Origin: Streptomonospora sp. PA3
GTDB taxonomy: Bacteria > Actinomycetota > Actinomycetes > Streptosporangiales > Streptosporangiaceae
Length of the DNA: 64,000 nucleotides
Direction of reading: 5' to 3'
Assembly (NCBI RefSeq): GCF_009728995.1
Contig: NZ_VTZW01000003.1
Span: forward strand, 346,341-410,340
Within the stretch, counting starts at the first letter, position 1. The number at the start of each line of letters is the position of its first letter. The notes under the pieces are model-generated. The model saw only the letters and a program-made list of their open reading frames with translations, was not told the origin of the DNA and did not search any database. Both the position numbers and the translations under genes were made by a program. Shown here in pieces: positions 39,770 to 48,535 of this stretch.

Positions 39770-42700
39770 ATGCCCGGCCAGCACGACGCCGTCCAGGACC
39801 GATTGCTCCGCGACGCCATAGCCCGCTGCTCCGATCGTCCTCCGTTCACCGGCGACTCCGAGCACACCGCGCGGTTCCTGGGGCACTACTACCGGCACGT
39901 CGCCACCGAGGAGCTGCAGGAGCGCGACCCCGCCGAGGTCTGCGGCCCGGCGGCATCCCACCTGGAGTTCGCCCAGCACCGGCCGCAGGGGCGGGCCAAA
40001 GTGCGCGTCTACACCCCCGAGCGCGAGCGCGACGGCTGGGAGACCGGCCACTCCGTCGTCGAGATCGTCACCGACGACGCTCCCTTCCTGGTCGACTCGG
40101 TCACCATGGAGCTGGGTCGGCGCGGCATCGGCTACGACCTGCTCATCCACCCCCAACTGCGGGTGGCGCGCGACGTCGCCGGCACTCTGCGCGAGGTCGA
40201 GCCCCCTTCCGGCGCCGACCCCGGCGGTCCCAGTCCCCTCCGGGAATCCTGGATGCACCTGGAGATCGACCGGCTCAGCGGACCCGCCGCCCACAAGGAG
40301 CTGACCGCCGACCTCGAACGCGTGCTGAGCGACGTGCACAGCGTCGCCGAGGACGCCGGCCGGATGCGCCGCAAGGCCCTGCTGCTGGCCGACGAGCTCG
40401 CCGGCGCCGCCGACCGCCTGGCCGCCGGCGGCGTCGACGCCCGCGAGATGTCGGAGAGCGTGGAGTTCCTGCGCTGGGTCGCCGACCGCCACTTCCACTT
40501 CATGGGCTACCGGGAGTACACCCTGGTCAGCGCCCCCGACGACAGCGACGCCCCCACCGAACCCGGCGAGCGGCTGGGCCTGAGCCCCCGCCCCGGCACC
40601 GGGCTCGGCCTCCTGCGCGCCGACGCCCCCGCCTCCGAGAGCTTCGCGGCCCTCCCGCCCGAGGCCCGCGCCAAGGCGCGCGAAGCCCACGTGCTGGTCC
40701 TGACCAAGGCCAACTCCCGCGCCACCGTGCACCGCCGCCGGTACCTCGACTACGTCGGCGTCAAGCGCTTCGACGAGCAGGGCCGCGTCGTGGGCGAGTA
40801 CCGCTTCCTGGGCCTCTACACCCACGAGGCGGTCACCGCCGGCATCGCCCAGATCCCCATCCTCAAGCGCAAGCAGGCCGAGATCCTCGACCTCGCCGGG
40901 TTCGACCCCGACAGCTACGACGGCAAGGACCTCATCGAGATCCTGGAGGGCTTCCCGCGCGAGGAGCTGCTGCAGGCCCCCGTCGACCAGCTCTACGACA
41001 TCGTCCTGGGGGTGCTGCGCCTGCGCGAGCGCCGCGGCACCAAGCTCTTCCTGCGCCGCGACCCCTACGGCAGGTTCATGTCGTGCCTGGTCTACATGCC
41101 GCGCGACCGCTACAACACCGACGTGCGGATGAAGATCCAGCAGGTCCTCAGCCGCGCCTTCGAAGGCGCCACGATGGACCACAGCGTCGCGGTCGGCTCG
41201 GCTCCCTTCGCCCAGCTCTACCTGGTGGTACGCGCCGAGAGCGGCAGAATCCTCGCCGACGTCGACCACGCCGCCCTGGAGGCCGAGGTCGTCGCGGCCA
41301 CCCGGTCCTGGGACGACGACCTCGACCGCGAGCTGCGCGCCCGCTTCGGCGCCGAACGCGCCGAGGAGCTGATGCAGGCCTACGGCGCCGCGCTGCCCGA
41401 GGGCTACAAGGTCGACACCGAGGCCGCGGTCGCCGTCGACGACGTCCACCGGCTCGACCGCCTCGACGACGACGAACTCGCCGTCAACCTCTACCGCCCC
41501 GAAGGCACCGAGCCCGGCGAGTGGCGGCTAAAGGTCTACCGCAAAGGCGACCCGATCTCCCTCTCGCGGGTGCTGCCGCTGCTGGAGCACATGGGCGTGG
41601 AGGTCCGCGACGAGCGTCCCTACGGCGTCGCCGGCGCCGAGTCCGGCCGCGCCTGGATCTACGACTTCGGCCTGGCGCCCGTCGCCGACGCCGTCGAGCT
41701 GCCGCCCGACCAGCTGAAGTCCCTGTTCGAGGAGGCCTTCACCGCGCTGTGGCAGGGCCGCGGCGAGTCCGACCGGTTCAACGCCCTGGTGATGCGCGGC
41801 GGGCTGCACTGGCGCCAGCTCACCATCCTGCGCGCCTACGCCAAGTACCTGCGCCAGACCGGCAGCACGTTCAGCCCCGCCTACATCGCCGACGTGCTGG
41901 TCGCCAACGTGCGCATCGCCAACCTGCTGGTGCGGCTGTTCGAGTCCCGCTTCGACCCCGGCCGCGAGGCCGCGCGCCAGGAGCGCACCGACGCCCTCAC
42001 CGAGGAGCTCCGCAGCGAGCTGGACCAGGTCGCCAGCCTCGACCAGGACCGCATCCTGCGCTCGTTCCTGGCGGCCATCGAAGCCACCCTGCGCACCACC
42101 TACTTCCAGGGCGGCGCCGAGGGCCCCAAGCCCTACCTGGCCTACAAGCTCGACCCGCGGCGCATCCCCGACCTGCCGGCGCCCCGCCCCCGTTACGAGA
42201 TGTACGTCTACTCGCCGCGCATGGAGGGCGTCCACCTGCGCTTCGGCGCGGTCGCCCGCGGCGGCCTGCGCTGGTCCGACCGCTTCGAGGACTTCCGCAC
42301 CGAGGTCCTGGGCCTGGTCAAGGCGCAGACCGTGAAGAACTCGGTGATCGTGCCCAGCGGGTCCAAGGGCGGCTTCGTGTGCAAGCAGCTGCCCGCCGGC
42401 GGCGACCGCGACGCGGTCCAGGCCGAGGTCATCGCCTGCTACAAGGACTTCATCAGCGGGATGCTCGACCTCACCGACAACCGCGTCGGCGGCCGGGTGG
42501 TCCACCCCGACGACGTCGTGCGCTACGACGGCGACGACCCCTACCTGGTGGTCGCCGCCGACAAGGGCACCGCCACCTTCTCCGACATCGCCAACGGCAT
42601 CGCGATCGAGCGCGGCTTCTGGCTGGGCGACGCCTTCGCCTCCGGTGGTTCGGTGGGCTACGACCACAAGGCCATGGGCATCACCGCCCGCGGCGCCTGG

Positions 42701-44668
42701 GAGTCGGTCAAATACCACTTCCGCGAACTCGGCGTCGACGTGCAGAACGAGGACTTCACCGCCGTCGGGGTCGGCGACATGTCCGGCGACGTCTTCGGCA
42801 ACGGCATGCTCCTCTCCCGGCACATCCGGCTGGTGGCCGCGTTCGACCACCGGCACGTCTTCCTCGACCCCGACCCCGATCCCGAACGCTCCTTCGCCGA
42901 GCGGCAGCGCATGTTCGACCTGCCGCGCAGCACCTGGGCCGACTACGACACCGCGGTGATCTCGGCGGGCGGCGGCGTGCACCCGCGCACCGCCAAGTCG
43001 ATCCCCCTCACCCCGCAGGTGCGCCGGGCGCTGGGCATCGGCGCGGAGGTCACCGCCCTGGCGCCGTTCGAGCTCATCCGGCACATCCTCACCGCGCCGG
43101 TGGACCTGCTGTGGAACGGCGGCATCGGCACCTACGTCAAGGCCTCCACCGAGTCCGACGCCGACGTGGGCGACAAGGCCAACGACCCGGTGCGGGTCGA
43201 CGGCGCCGACCTGCGCTGCAAGGTCGTGGGCGAGGGCGGCAACCTCGGGCTGACCCAGGCCGGGCGCATCGAGTTCGCCCGCAACGGCGGCCGGATCAAC
43301 ACCGACTTCATCGACAACTCCGCCGGTGTGGACACCTCCGATCACGAGGTCAACATCAAGATCATGCTCGATCGCGAGGTCGCCGAGGGCGATCTCGCCA
43401 AGGAGGAGCGCGACGAGCTGTTCATGAGCATGACCGGCGAGGTCGCCGACCTGGTGCTGGGCAACAACTACGCGCAGAACGTGGTGCTGGCCGCCGCCCG
43501 CAAGCAGGCCGGCGCCATGATGCACGTCCACGCCCGCTACATGCGCCGCCTCGAACGCGAGGGCCGGCTCAAGCGCAAGCTTGAGGTGCTGCCCGACGAC
43601 AAGGAGATCGCCTCGCGGCGCTCCGCCGGCCAAGGGCTGACCGGCCCGGAGTTCGCCACCCTGCTCGCTTACACCAAGAACACCCTCAAGGACGAGGTCG
43701 CCGACTCCGAGCTGCCCGGCGACCCCTACTTGCGCGCGACACTCGTGGAGTACTTCCCCACGGCGCTGCGCCGGCGCTTCGCCGAGGTCATGCCCGAACA
43801 CCCGCTGGCGCGCGAGATCGTCGCCAACCAGGTCGTCAACGACATGGTCAACCGGGGCGGCACCACCTTCGCCTTCCGCATCGGCGAGGAGCTGGGGGCC
43901 GCGCCCGACGACATCGCGCGCGCCTACCTGGTGGTGCGCGAGGTCTTCGGCCTGCGCCGACTGTGGGAGGAGATCGAGGACCTCGACCACTGGATCGGCG
44001 TCGACGTGCAGCTCGCGCTGCTGCTGGAGGTGCGCAAGCTCACCGAGCGCGGCGCCCGCTGGCTGCTGCGCAACCGCAAGTCGCCCTTCGACCTGGGCTC
44101 GGAGATCGACTTCTTCGCGGCGGGCGTGGCCGAGATCGTGCCGCAACTGCCCGAGCTGCTGCAGGGCCGCGACCTGCGCCTGTTCGCCGAGCGGCGCGAC
44201 CGCTTCACCAAGGACGACGTCCCGCGCGAACTGGCCGAGCGGGTGGCCAGCATGGTTCCGGCCTACTCGACCTTCGACCTGGTCTCCATCGCCCACCGCA
44301 CCCGGCGCCCGGTACCCGAGGTGGCCGAGGTCTACTTCGACCTGGCCGAGAACCTGCAGATCGGATCCCTGCGCGAGCGCATCATCGCGCTGCCGCGCAC
44401 CGACCGGTGGGTGACCATGGCGCGGGCCGGACTGCGCGACGACCTCTACGCCGCACACGCCGGGTTGACCCGCGCCGTGCTGCAGAGCGGCGGCGCGGGG
44501 GAGGCGCCCGACACCCTGCGCGAGCGCTGGCTCGAACGCAACCGGGTGGCCGTCGAGCGGGCCGACCAGACGCTGCACGAGATCTGGGAGTCCGAGCAGT
44601 TCGACCTGGCCACGCTCTCGGTCGCACTGCGCTCGGTGCGGTCGCTGCTGGTGTCGGCCGAGGAGTAG
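39770..44668 (+). CDS. NAD-specific glutamate dehydrogenase, giant bacterial type (GDH180)
   Basis: A 1632-aa enzyme that deaminates glutamate to 2-oxoglutarate with NAD. The size and the large N-terminal regulatory part with ACT-like segments (residues about 1-650) are characteristic of the Streptomyces/Pseudomonas GDH180 class. The catalytic core contains ARGGLRWSDRFEDFRTEV and KNSVIVPSGSKGGF at about 825-870. GEGGNLGLTQAGRIEFA and INTDFIDNSAGVDTSDHEVN follow at about 1160-1200. ATG at 39770 follows AAGGGAGTGAGG. Together with PruA it forms a proline/glutamate catabolic route. No other gene shares its transcript as far as seen. Confidence 0.96.
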   Translation: MPGQHDAVQDRLLRDAIARCSDRPPFTGDSEHTARFLGHYYRHVATEELQERDPAEVCGPAASHLEFAQHRPQGRAKVRVYTPERERDGWETGHSVVEIVTDDAPFLVDSVTMELGRRGIGYDLLIHPQLRVARDVAGTLREVEPPSGADPGGPSPLRESWMHLEIDRLSGPAAHKELTADLERVLSDVHSVAEDAGRMRRKALLLADELAGAADRLAAGGVDAREMSESVEFLRWVADRHFHFMGYREYTLVSAPDDSDAPTEPGERLGLSPRPGTGLGLLRADAPASESFAALPPEARAKAREAHVLVLTKANSRATVHRRRYLDYVGVKRFDEQGRVVGEYRFLGLYTHEAVTAGIAQIPILKRKQAEILDLAGFDPDSYDGKDLIEILEGFPREELLQAPVDQLYDIVLGVLRLRERRGTKLFLRRDPYGRFMSCLVYMPRDRYNTDVRMKIQQVLSRAFEGATMDHSVAVGSAPFAQLYLVVRAESGRILADVDHAALEAEVVAATRSWDDDLDRELRARFGAERAEELMQAYGAALPEGYKVDTEAAVAVDDVHRLDRLDDDELAVNLYRPEGTEPGEWRLKVYRKGDPISLSRVLPLLEHMGVEVRDERPYGVAGAESGRAWIYDFGLAPVADAVELPPDQLKSLFEEAFTALWQGRGESDRFNALVMRGGLHWRQLTILRAYAKYLRQTGSTFSPAYIADVLVANVRIANLLVRLFESRFDPGREAARQERTDALTEELRSELDQVASLDQDRILRSFLAAIEATLRTTYFQGGAEGPKPYLAYKLDPRRIPDLPAPRPRYEMYVYSPRMEGVHLRFGAVARGGLRWSDRFEDFRTEVLGLVKAQTVKNSVIVPSGSKGGFVCKQLPAGGDRDAVQAEVIACYKDFISGMLDLTDNRVGGRVVHPDDVVRYDGDDPYLVVAADKGTATFSDIANGIAIERGFWLGDAFASGGSVGYDHKAMGITARGAWESVKYHFRELGVDVQNEDFTAVGVGDMSGDVFGNGMLLSRHIRLVAAFDHRHVFLDPDPDPERSFAERQRMFDLPRSTWADYDTAVISAGGGVHPRTAKSIPLTPQVRRALGIGAEVTALAPFELIRHILTAPVDLLWNGGIGTYVKASTESDADVGDKANDPVRVDGADLRCKVVGEGGNLGLTQAGRIEFARNGGRINTDFIDNSAGVDTSDHEVNIKIMLDREVAEGDLAKEERDELFMSMTGEVADLVLGNNYAQNVVLAAARKQAGAMMHVHARYMRRLEREGRLKRKLEVLPDDKEIASRRSAGQGLTGPEFATLLAYTKNTLKDEVADSELPGDPYLRATLVEYFPTALRRRFAEVMPEHPLAREIVANQVVNDMVNRGGTTFAFRIGEELGAAPDDIARAYLVVREVFGLRRLWEEIEDLDHWIGVDVQLALLLEVRKLTERGARWLLRNRKSPFDLGSEIDFFAAGVAEIVPQLPELLQGRDLRLFAERRDRFTKDDVPRELAERVASMVPAYSTFDLVSIAHRTRRPVPEVAEVYFDLAENLQIGSLRERIIALPRTDRWVTMARAGLRDDLYAAHAGLTRAVLQSGGAGEAPDTLRERWLERNRVAVERADQTLHEIWESEQFDLATLSVALRSVRSLLVSAEE

Positions 44669-44692
44669 GGCGGCCGCCGCCGCCCCAACGGA

Positions 44693-44797
44693 GGCGCTTC
44701 GCGCCGCCCGCCCGCCCGTCGCCCTAACCGAGGCGCTTCGCGCCACCTGCTTGCCCGCCCGTCGCCCACCGCCGCCCTAACGGTGGCGCTTCGCGCC
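44693..44797. repeat. locus C: three small GGCGCTTCGCGCC hairpins
   Basis: GGCGCTTCGCGCC occurs at 44693-44705, 44732-44744 and 44785-44797. Each forms a 5-bp palindrome around TTC and is preceded by a CCCNAAC-type pentamer context (CCCCAACGGA, CCCTAACCGA, CCCTAACGGT). The repeats match module M of loci A and B (GACGCTTCGCGTC). They lie just after the glutamate dehydrogenase stop and may serve as terminator or as a remnant of the foldback family. Confidence 0.7.
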
Positions 44798-44869
44798 GCC
44801 CGCTCGGCGAGGGCCGGCGGGCGGGCGGCGTGGCAGGCAGGGGGTGTGTGACGCCCTAGACTTGGGCGT

Positions 44870-45985
44870 GTGGCAGACCTAGACCCCGCAGACAAGATCA
44901 AGGAACTCTCCTCCACCCTGGCGAGCGTGGAGGCCGTCCTGGACCTCGATGCCAAGCAGCGCGAGATCGACGAGCTGCGCGAGCAGTCTGCCGACCCCGA
45001 ACTGTGGAACAACCCCGACCACGCCCAGCAGGTCACCCGCAAGCTCTCCCACCTGGAGTCCACGGTCAGCAAGGTCGGCACGATCCGCCGCCGCCTGGAC
45101 GACCTGAGCGTGCTGTACGAGCTCGCCGCCTCCGAGGACGACGCCGACACCCGGACCGAGGCCGACGCCGAGCTGGAGTCGCTGCGCGCCGACGTCGGCG
45201 AACTCGAGATCCGCACGCTGCTCAACGGCCCCTACGACGAGCGCGAGGCGCTGGTGAGCATCAACGCCCAGGCCGGGGGCATCGACGCCGCCGACTGGGC
45301 GCAGATGCTGCAGCGGATGTACCTGCGCTGGGCCGAGCGGCACGGCTACCCCACGGAGATCTACGAGACCTCCTACGCCGAGGAGGCGGGCATCAAGTCC
45401 ACCACCTTCGCGGTCAAGGCCTCCTTCGCCTACGGCATCCTGCGCGGCGAGCACGGCACCCACCGGCTGGTGCGGATCTCGCCGTTCGACAACCAGAACC
45501 GGCGCCAGACCTCGTTCGCGGGGGTGGACGTGGTGCCGGTCGTGCAGCAGAGCGACCACATCGAGATCGACGAGAACGAACTGCGTATCGACGTCTACCG
45601 CTCCAGCGGCCCGGGCGGGCAGAGCGTCAACACCACCGATTCCGCGGTGCGCATCACGCACGTGCCCACGGGCATCGTGGTCACCTGCCAGAACGAGAAG
45701 AGCCAGATCCAGAACCGCGCCACCGCGATGGGGATGCTCCAGGCCAAGCTGCTGGAGCGCAAGCGGCGCGAGGAGCAGGCCGAGATCGACGAGCTGCGCG
45801 GCGAGAGCGTGAGCAGCTGGGGCACGCAGATGCGCAACTACGTGCTGCACCCCTACCAGAGCGTGAAGGACGTGCGCACCGGCGTGGAGAGCGGCAACAC
45901 CGGCGGTGTTCTCGACGGCGAGATCGACGGATTCATCGACGCCGAGATCCGCTGGATGCGCAGCCGCGAGGGCGGCGAGGAGTGA
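44870..45985 (+). CDS. prfB: peptide chain release factor 2
   Basis: A 371-aa class I release factor reading UAA and UGA. The tripeptide anticodon is SPF in [14 protein letters not shown], and the GGQ motif [20 protein letters not shown] enters the peptidyl-transferase centre. The frame is continuous: no programmed +1 frameshift site is present, in contrast with the E. coli gene. GTG at 44870 (or 44868) has no Shine-Dalgarno but has TAGACT at 44857-44862, about 7 nt upstream, consistent with leaderless transcription. Followed by the ftsEX-smpB group. Confidence 0.96.
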   Translation: MADLDPADKIKELSSTLASVEAVLDLDAKQREIDELREQSADPELWNNPDHAQQVTRKLSHLESTVSKVGTIRRRLDDLSVLYELAASEDDADTRTEADAELESLRADVGELEIRTLLNGPYDEREALVSINAQAGGIDAADWAQMLQRMYLRWAERHGYPTEIYETSYAEEAGIKSTTFAVKASFAYGILRGEHGTHRLVRISPFDNQNRRQTSFAGVDVVPVVQQSDHIEIDENELRIDVYRSSGPGGQSVNTTDSAVRITHVPTGIVVTCQNEKSQIQNRATAMGMLQAKLLERKRREEQAEIDELRGESVSSWGTQMRNYVLHPYQSVKDVRTGVESGNTGGVLDGEIDGFIDAEIRWMRSREGGEE

Positions 45986-46316
45986 CGGCGCCGGGCGGCG
46001 GCGCCCGCGCCGCCGCTACCGTGCCGCGGCAGGGGCGCCTCCAACCTCGGTATACGTGAACGTTACCACTGGTTGACACTTTCGATATGCTCTAGTCTGC
46101 TGTTCGGTGAACAGCCGAGGCCGATCCGCCGTGTATGGTCGAGGCCGCCCGTATATCCCCCGCCCTCGGGCCGCTCCGCGAGGTCGCGGGCCGATCTGGA
46201 CATTCCGGGTTGCGATCACCTCTACACTGACGATTGGCCCTGTGGCCGGTACTGCCTCCTGTGGACCCAGTCATCCGCTGAGGCGCCCCTACCTTTGAGA
46301 ACCTTGTGATGCTGCC
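45986..46316 (+). promoter_or_regulatory. ftsE upstream region with TTGACA box and CTGTTC palindrome
   Basis: A 331-nt gap without a gene. TTGACA at 46073-46078 is a perfect -35. TAGTCT follows at 46093-46098, though only 14 nt later, so the -10 is uncertain. Directly downstream CTGTTC-GGT-GAACAG (46100-46114) is a perfect 6-3-6 inverted repeat overlapping the expected start of transcription, an operator-like position. The half-site order differs from the actinobacterial LexA box (GAAC-N4-GTTC). A leader of about 200 nt reaches ftsE. Confidence 0.5.
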
Positions 46317-47006
46317 GTGATCCACTTTGAGAACGTCACCAAGGTCTATACGACCCAGAAGCACCCGGCGCTGGAGAACGTCTCCATCGACGTCGACAAG
46401 GGGGAGTTCGTCTTCCTCGTCGGACCGTCCGGCTCGGGCAAGTCGACCTTCCTCAGGCTCGTCCTGAAGGAGGAGAAGCCCACCCGGGGCCGCGTGCACG
46501 TCGCCGGCAAGGACCTGGCGCGCCTGTCCAACTGGAAGGTCCCGCACCTGCGGCGCCGGATCGGCTGCGTCTTCCAGGACTTCCGGCTGCTGCCGAACAA
46601 GAACGTCTTCGAGAACGTCGCCTTCGCCCTTGAGGTGATCGGCAAGCCGCGGAGGTTCATCCGCAAGGTCGTCCCCGAGGTCGTCGAACTCGTCGGCCTC
46701 GAAGGCAAGGCCGACCGCATGCCCGACGAGCTGTCGGGTGGCGAGCAGCAGCGGGTCGCCATCGCGCGGGCGTTCGTCAACCGCCCGCAGATCCTGCTCG
46801 CTGACGAGCCCACGGGGAACATCGACCCCGCTACCTCGATCGGCATCATGAAGGTGCTCGACCGAATCAACCGGACCGGGACGACCGTTGTCATGGCGAC
46901 CCACGACGCCGCCATCGTCGACTCGATGCGCAAGCGCGTGATCGAGCTCGAAGAGGGCGAGGTCGTGCGCGACCAGACCCGCGGCGTCTACGGACAGGCG
47001 TACTGA
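46317..47006 (+). CDS. ftsE: cell division ATP-binding protein FtsE
   Basis: A 229-aa ABC ATPase that works with FtsX at the division site to activate cell-wall hydrolases. Walker [10 protein letters not shown] (36-44), a Q-loop [20 protein letters not shown], signature [14 protein letters not shown], Walker [14 protein letters not shown] and the switch ATHDAAIVD are all intact. GTG at 46317; the Shine-Dalgarno is weak. Codon use is like its neighbours. ftsX follows after 75 nt. Confidence 0.96.
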   Translation: MIHFENVTKVYTTQKHPALENVSIDVDKGEFVFLVGPSGSGKSTFLRLVLKEEKPTRGRVHVAGKDLARLSNWKVPHLRRRIGCVFQDFRLLPNKNVFENVAFALEVIGKPRRFIRKVVPEVVELVGLEGKADRMPDELSGGEQQRVAIARAFVNRPQILLADEPTGNIDPATSIGIMKVLDRINRTGTTVVMATHDAAIVDSMRKRVIELEEGEVVRDQTRGVYGQAY

Positions 47007-47081
47007 CGCTCGGGCCTGCCAGCGCTCCTGCGTTGGTCAGTGCAGCGCGGCGAAGCCCACAAGGATGGACCCTTAACTCTC

Positions 47082-47990
47082 ATGCGTGCACAATTCGTAC
47101 TTTCCGAGATCTGGATCGGTCTGCGTCGCAACCTGACCATGACCGTGGCGGTCATCACCACGGTGGCCATCTCGCTCGCCCTCTTCGGCGGCGGTCTGCT
47201 GATCAACCAGCAGGTGTCGCAGATGCGCCAGTACTGGGACGAGCGCGTGACCCTCACCATCTACATGTGCACGGAGATCTCCAACTCCCGCACGTGTGAG
47301 GAGAACGGGCCGGCCACCGACGAGCAGCGCCAGCAGATCCAGCAGGACCTGGAGTCGATGGGCCAGGTCAAGAGTGTCGAGTACGTCACCGCTGAGCAGG
47401 CCTACAAGGACTTCCAGGAGCGCTTCTCCAACAACCAGGCCATGGTGGACGCCGTCCGCAAGGGCGACATCCCCGACAACTTCCGGGTGCAGTTGGAAGA
47501 CCCGACCAAGTACCAGGCCGTGGCCGACGAGATGGAGGGGCGCCCGGGCATCGACACGATCTACGACGACCAGGCGGTGCTGGAGCAGTTCTTCGGGCTG
47601 CTCGACGGCCTCACCGCCGCCGCGCTGACCGTGTCCTTCGTGCAGTTGGCGGCGGCCGCGCTGCTGATCGGCAACACCGTGCGCCTGGCCGCCTACAACC
47701 GCCGCAAGGAGACGGGCATCATGCGGCTCGTGGGCGCGTCGAACTTCTACATCCAGCTTCCGTTCCTGCTCGAAGGCGCGATCGCCGGCCTGATCGGCGG
47801 CATCATCGCCTCCGGCTTCATCGTGGCCGCCCGGTTCCTGCTGCTGACCAGGATCCAGGAGTGGTTCCAGTTCGACGTCACGCTCTCGACGGGCTCGCTG
47901 CTGTCGGTCATCGGCGTGTCGCTGATCCTGGGTGTGCTGCTCTGTACTGTCGCATCGTTCCTGACACTGCGGCGCTATCTGCGGGTATAG
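47082..47990 (+). CDS. ftsX: cell division protein FtsX
   Basis: A 302-aa membrane partner of FtsE. A short cytoplasmic N-terminus (RAQFVLSEIWIGLRRNLTM) is followed by helix 1 (about 21-41), a large extracytoplasmic loop (about 42-170) with two cysteines (Cys65 and the Cys in SRTCEEN) that may form a disulfide, then three further helices with LAAYNRRKETGIMRLVGASNFYI between. FtsX transmits ATP-driven movement to peptidoglycan hydrolases. ATG at 47082 is chosen by homology; AAGGATG lies about 15 nt upstream, rather far. An upstream in-frame start at 47040 is less likely. Confidence 0.94.
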   Translation: MRAQFVLSEIWIGLRRNLTMTVAVITTVAISLALFGGGLLINQQVSQMRQYWDERVTLTIYMCTEISNSRTCEENGPATDEQRQQIQQDLESMGQVKSVEYVTAEQAYKDFQERFSNNQAMVDAVRKGDIPDNFRVQLEDPTKYQAVADEMEGRPGIDTIYDDQAVLEQFFGLLDGLTAAALTVSFVQLAAAALLIGNTVRLAAYNRRKETGIMRLVGASNFYIQLPFLLEGAIAGLIGGIIASGFIVAARFLLLTRIQEWFQFDVTLSTGSLLSVIGVSLILGVLLCTVASFLTLRRYLRV

Positions 47991-48047
47991 CCCGCGTAGC
48001 GGGCCGCGGAGGCCCGCGCAACGGAGCGGTCGAGAAGGGGAATACCT

Positions 48048-48512
48048 GTGCCACGCGAAAAAGGGCGCAAGCTCGTCGCGCAGAACCGCCGTGCCCGGCA
48101 CGACTACCACATCGACGACACCTACGAGGCGGGCATCGTGCTCACCGGCACCGAGGTGAAGTCGCTGCGCGCCGGACGCGCCTCCCTGGTCGACGGATTC
48201 GCCCAGGTCAAGGACGGCGAGGTGTGGCTGGAGAACGTCCACATCCCCGAGTACGCGCAGGGCACCTGGACCAACCACGCCGCCCGCAGACCGCGTAAGC
48301 TGCTGCTGCACCGCGAGGAGATCGCCCGGCTGATCGGCAAGACCCAGGAGGCCGGGCGCACCCTGGTCCCGCTGTCCCTGTACTTCAGCGAGGGCAAGGC
48401 CAAGGTCGAGATCGCACTGGCCCGCGGTAAGCGCAGTTACGACAAACGCCGCGACATCGCCGAGCGCGAGGCCAAGCGCGACATCGAGCGCGCGCTGCGG
48501 CGCCGGCGCTGA
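48048..48512 (+). CDS. smpB: SsrA-binding protein SmpB
   Basis: A 154-aa RNA-binding protein that brings tmRNA to stalled ribosomes. Recognisable parts are the N-terminal [13 protein letters not shown], the OB-fold segment [26 protein letters not shown] and the basic C-terminal tail [21 protein letters not shown], which inserts into the mRNA channel. GTG at 48048 follows GAAGGGGAA. Its RNA partner ssrA lies about 2.5 kb downstream on the same strand, with one gene between. Confidence 0.96.
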   Translation: MPREKGRKLVAQNRRARHDYHIDDTYEAGIVLTGTEVKSLRAGRASLVDGFAQVKDGEVWLENVHIPEYAQGTWTNHAARRPRKLLLHREEIARLIGKTQEAGRTLVPLSLYFSEGKAKVEIALARGKRSYDKRRDIAEREAKRDIERALRRRR

Positions 48513-48535
48513 GGCGTTGTGAAAGGATCGCAAGG

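Noticed and set aside
44870-45100. Programmed +1 frameshift in prfB
   Set aside because: The 371-codon frame is continuous from the GTG start and no in-frame TGA is found near codon 25.
46100-46114. LexA (SOS) box upstream of ftsE
   Set aside because: The actinobacterial LexA box is GAAC-N4-GTTC; here the half-sites are in the opposite order with a 3-nt spacer.
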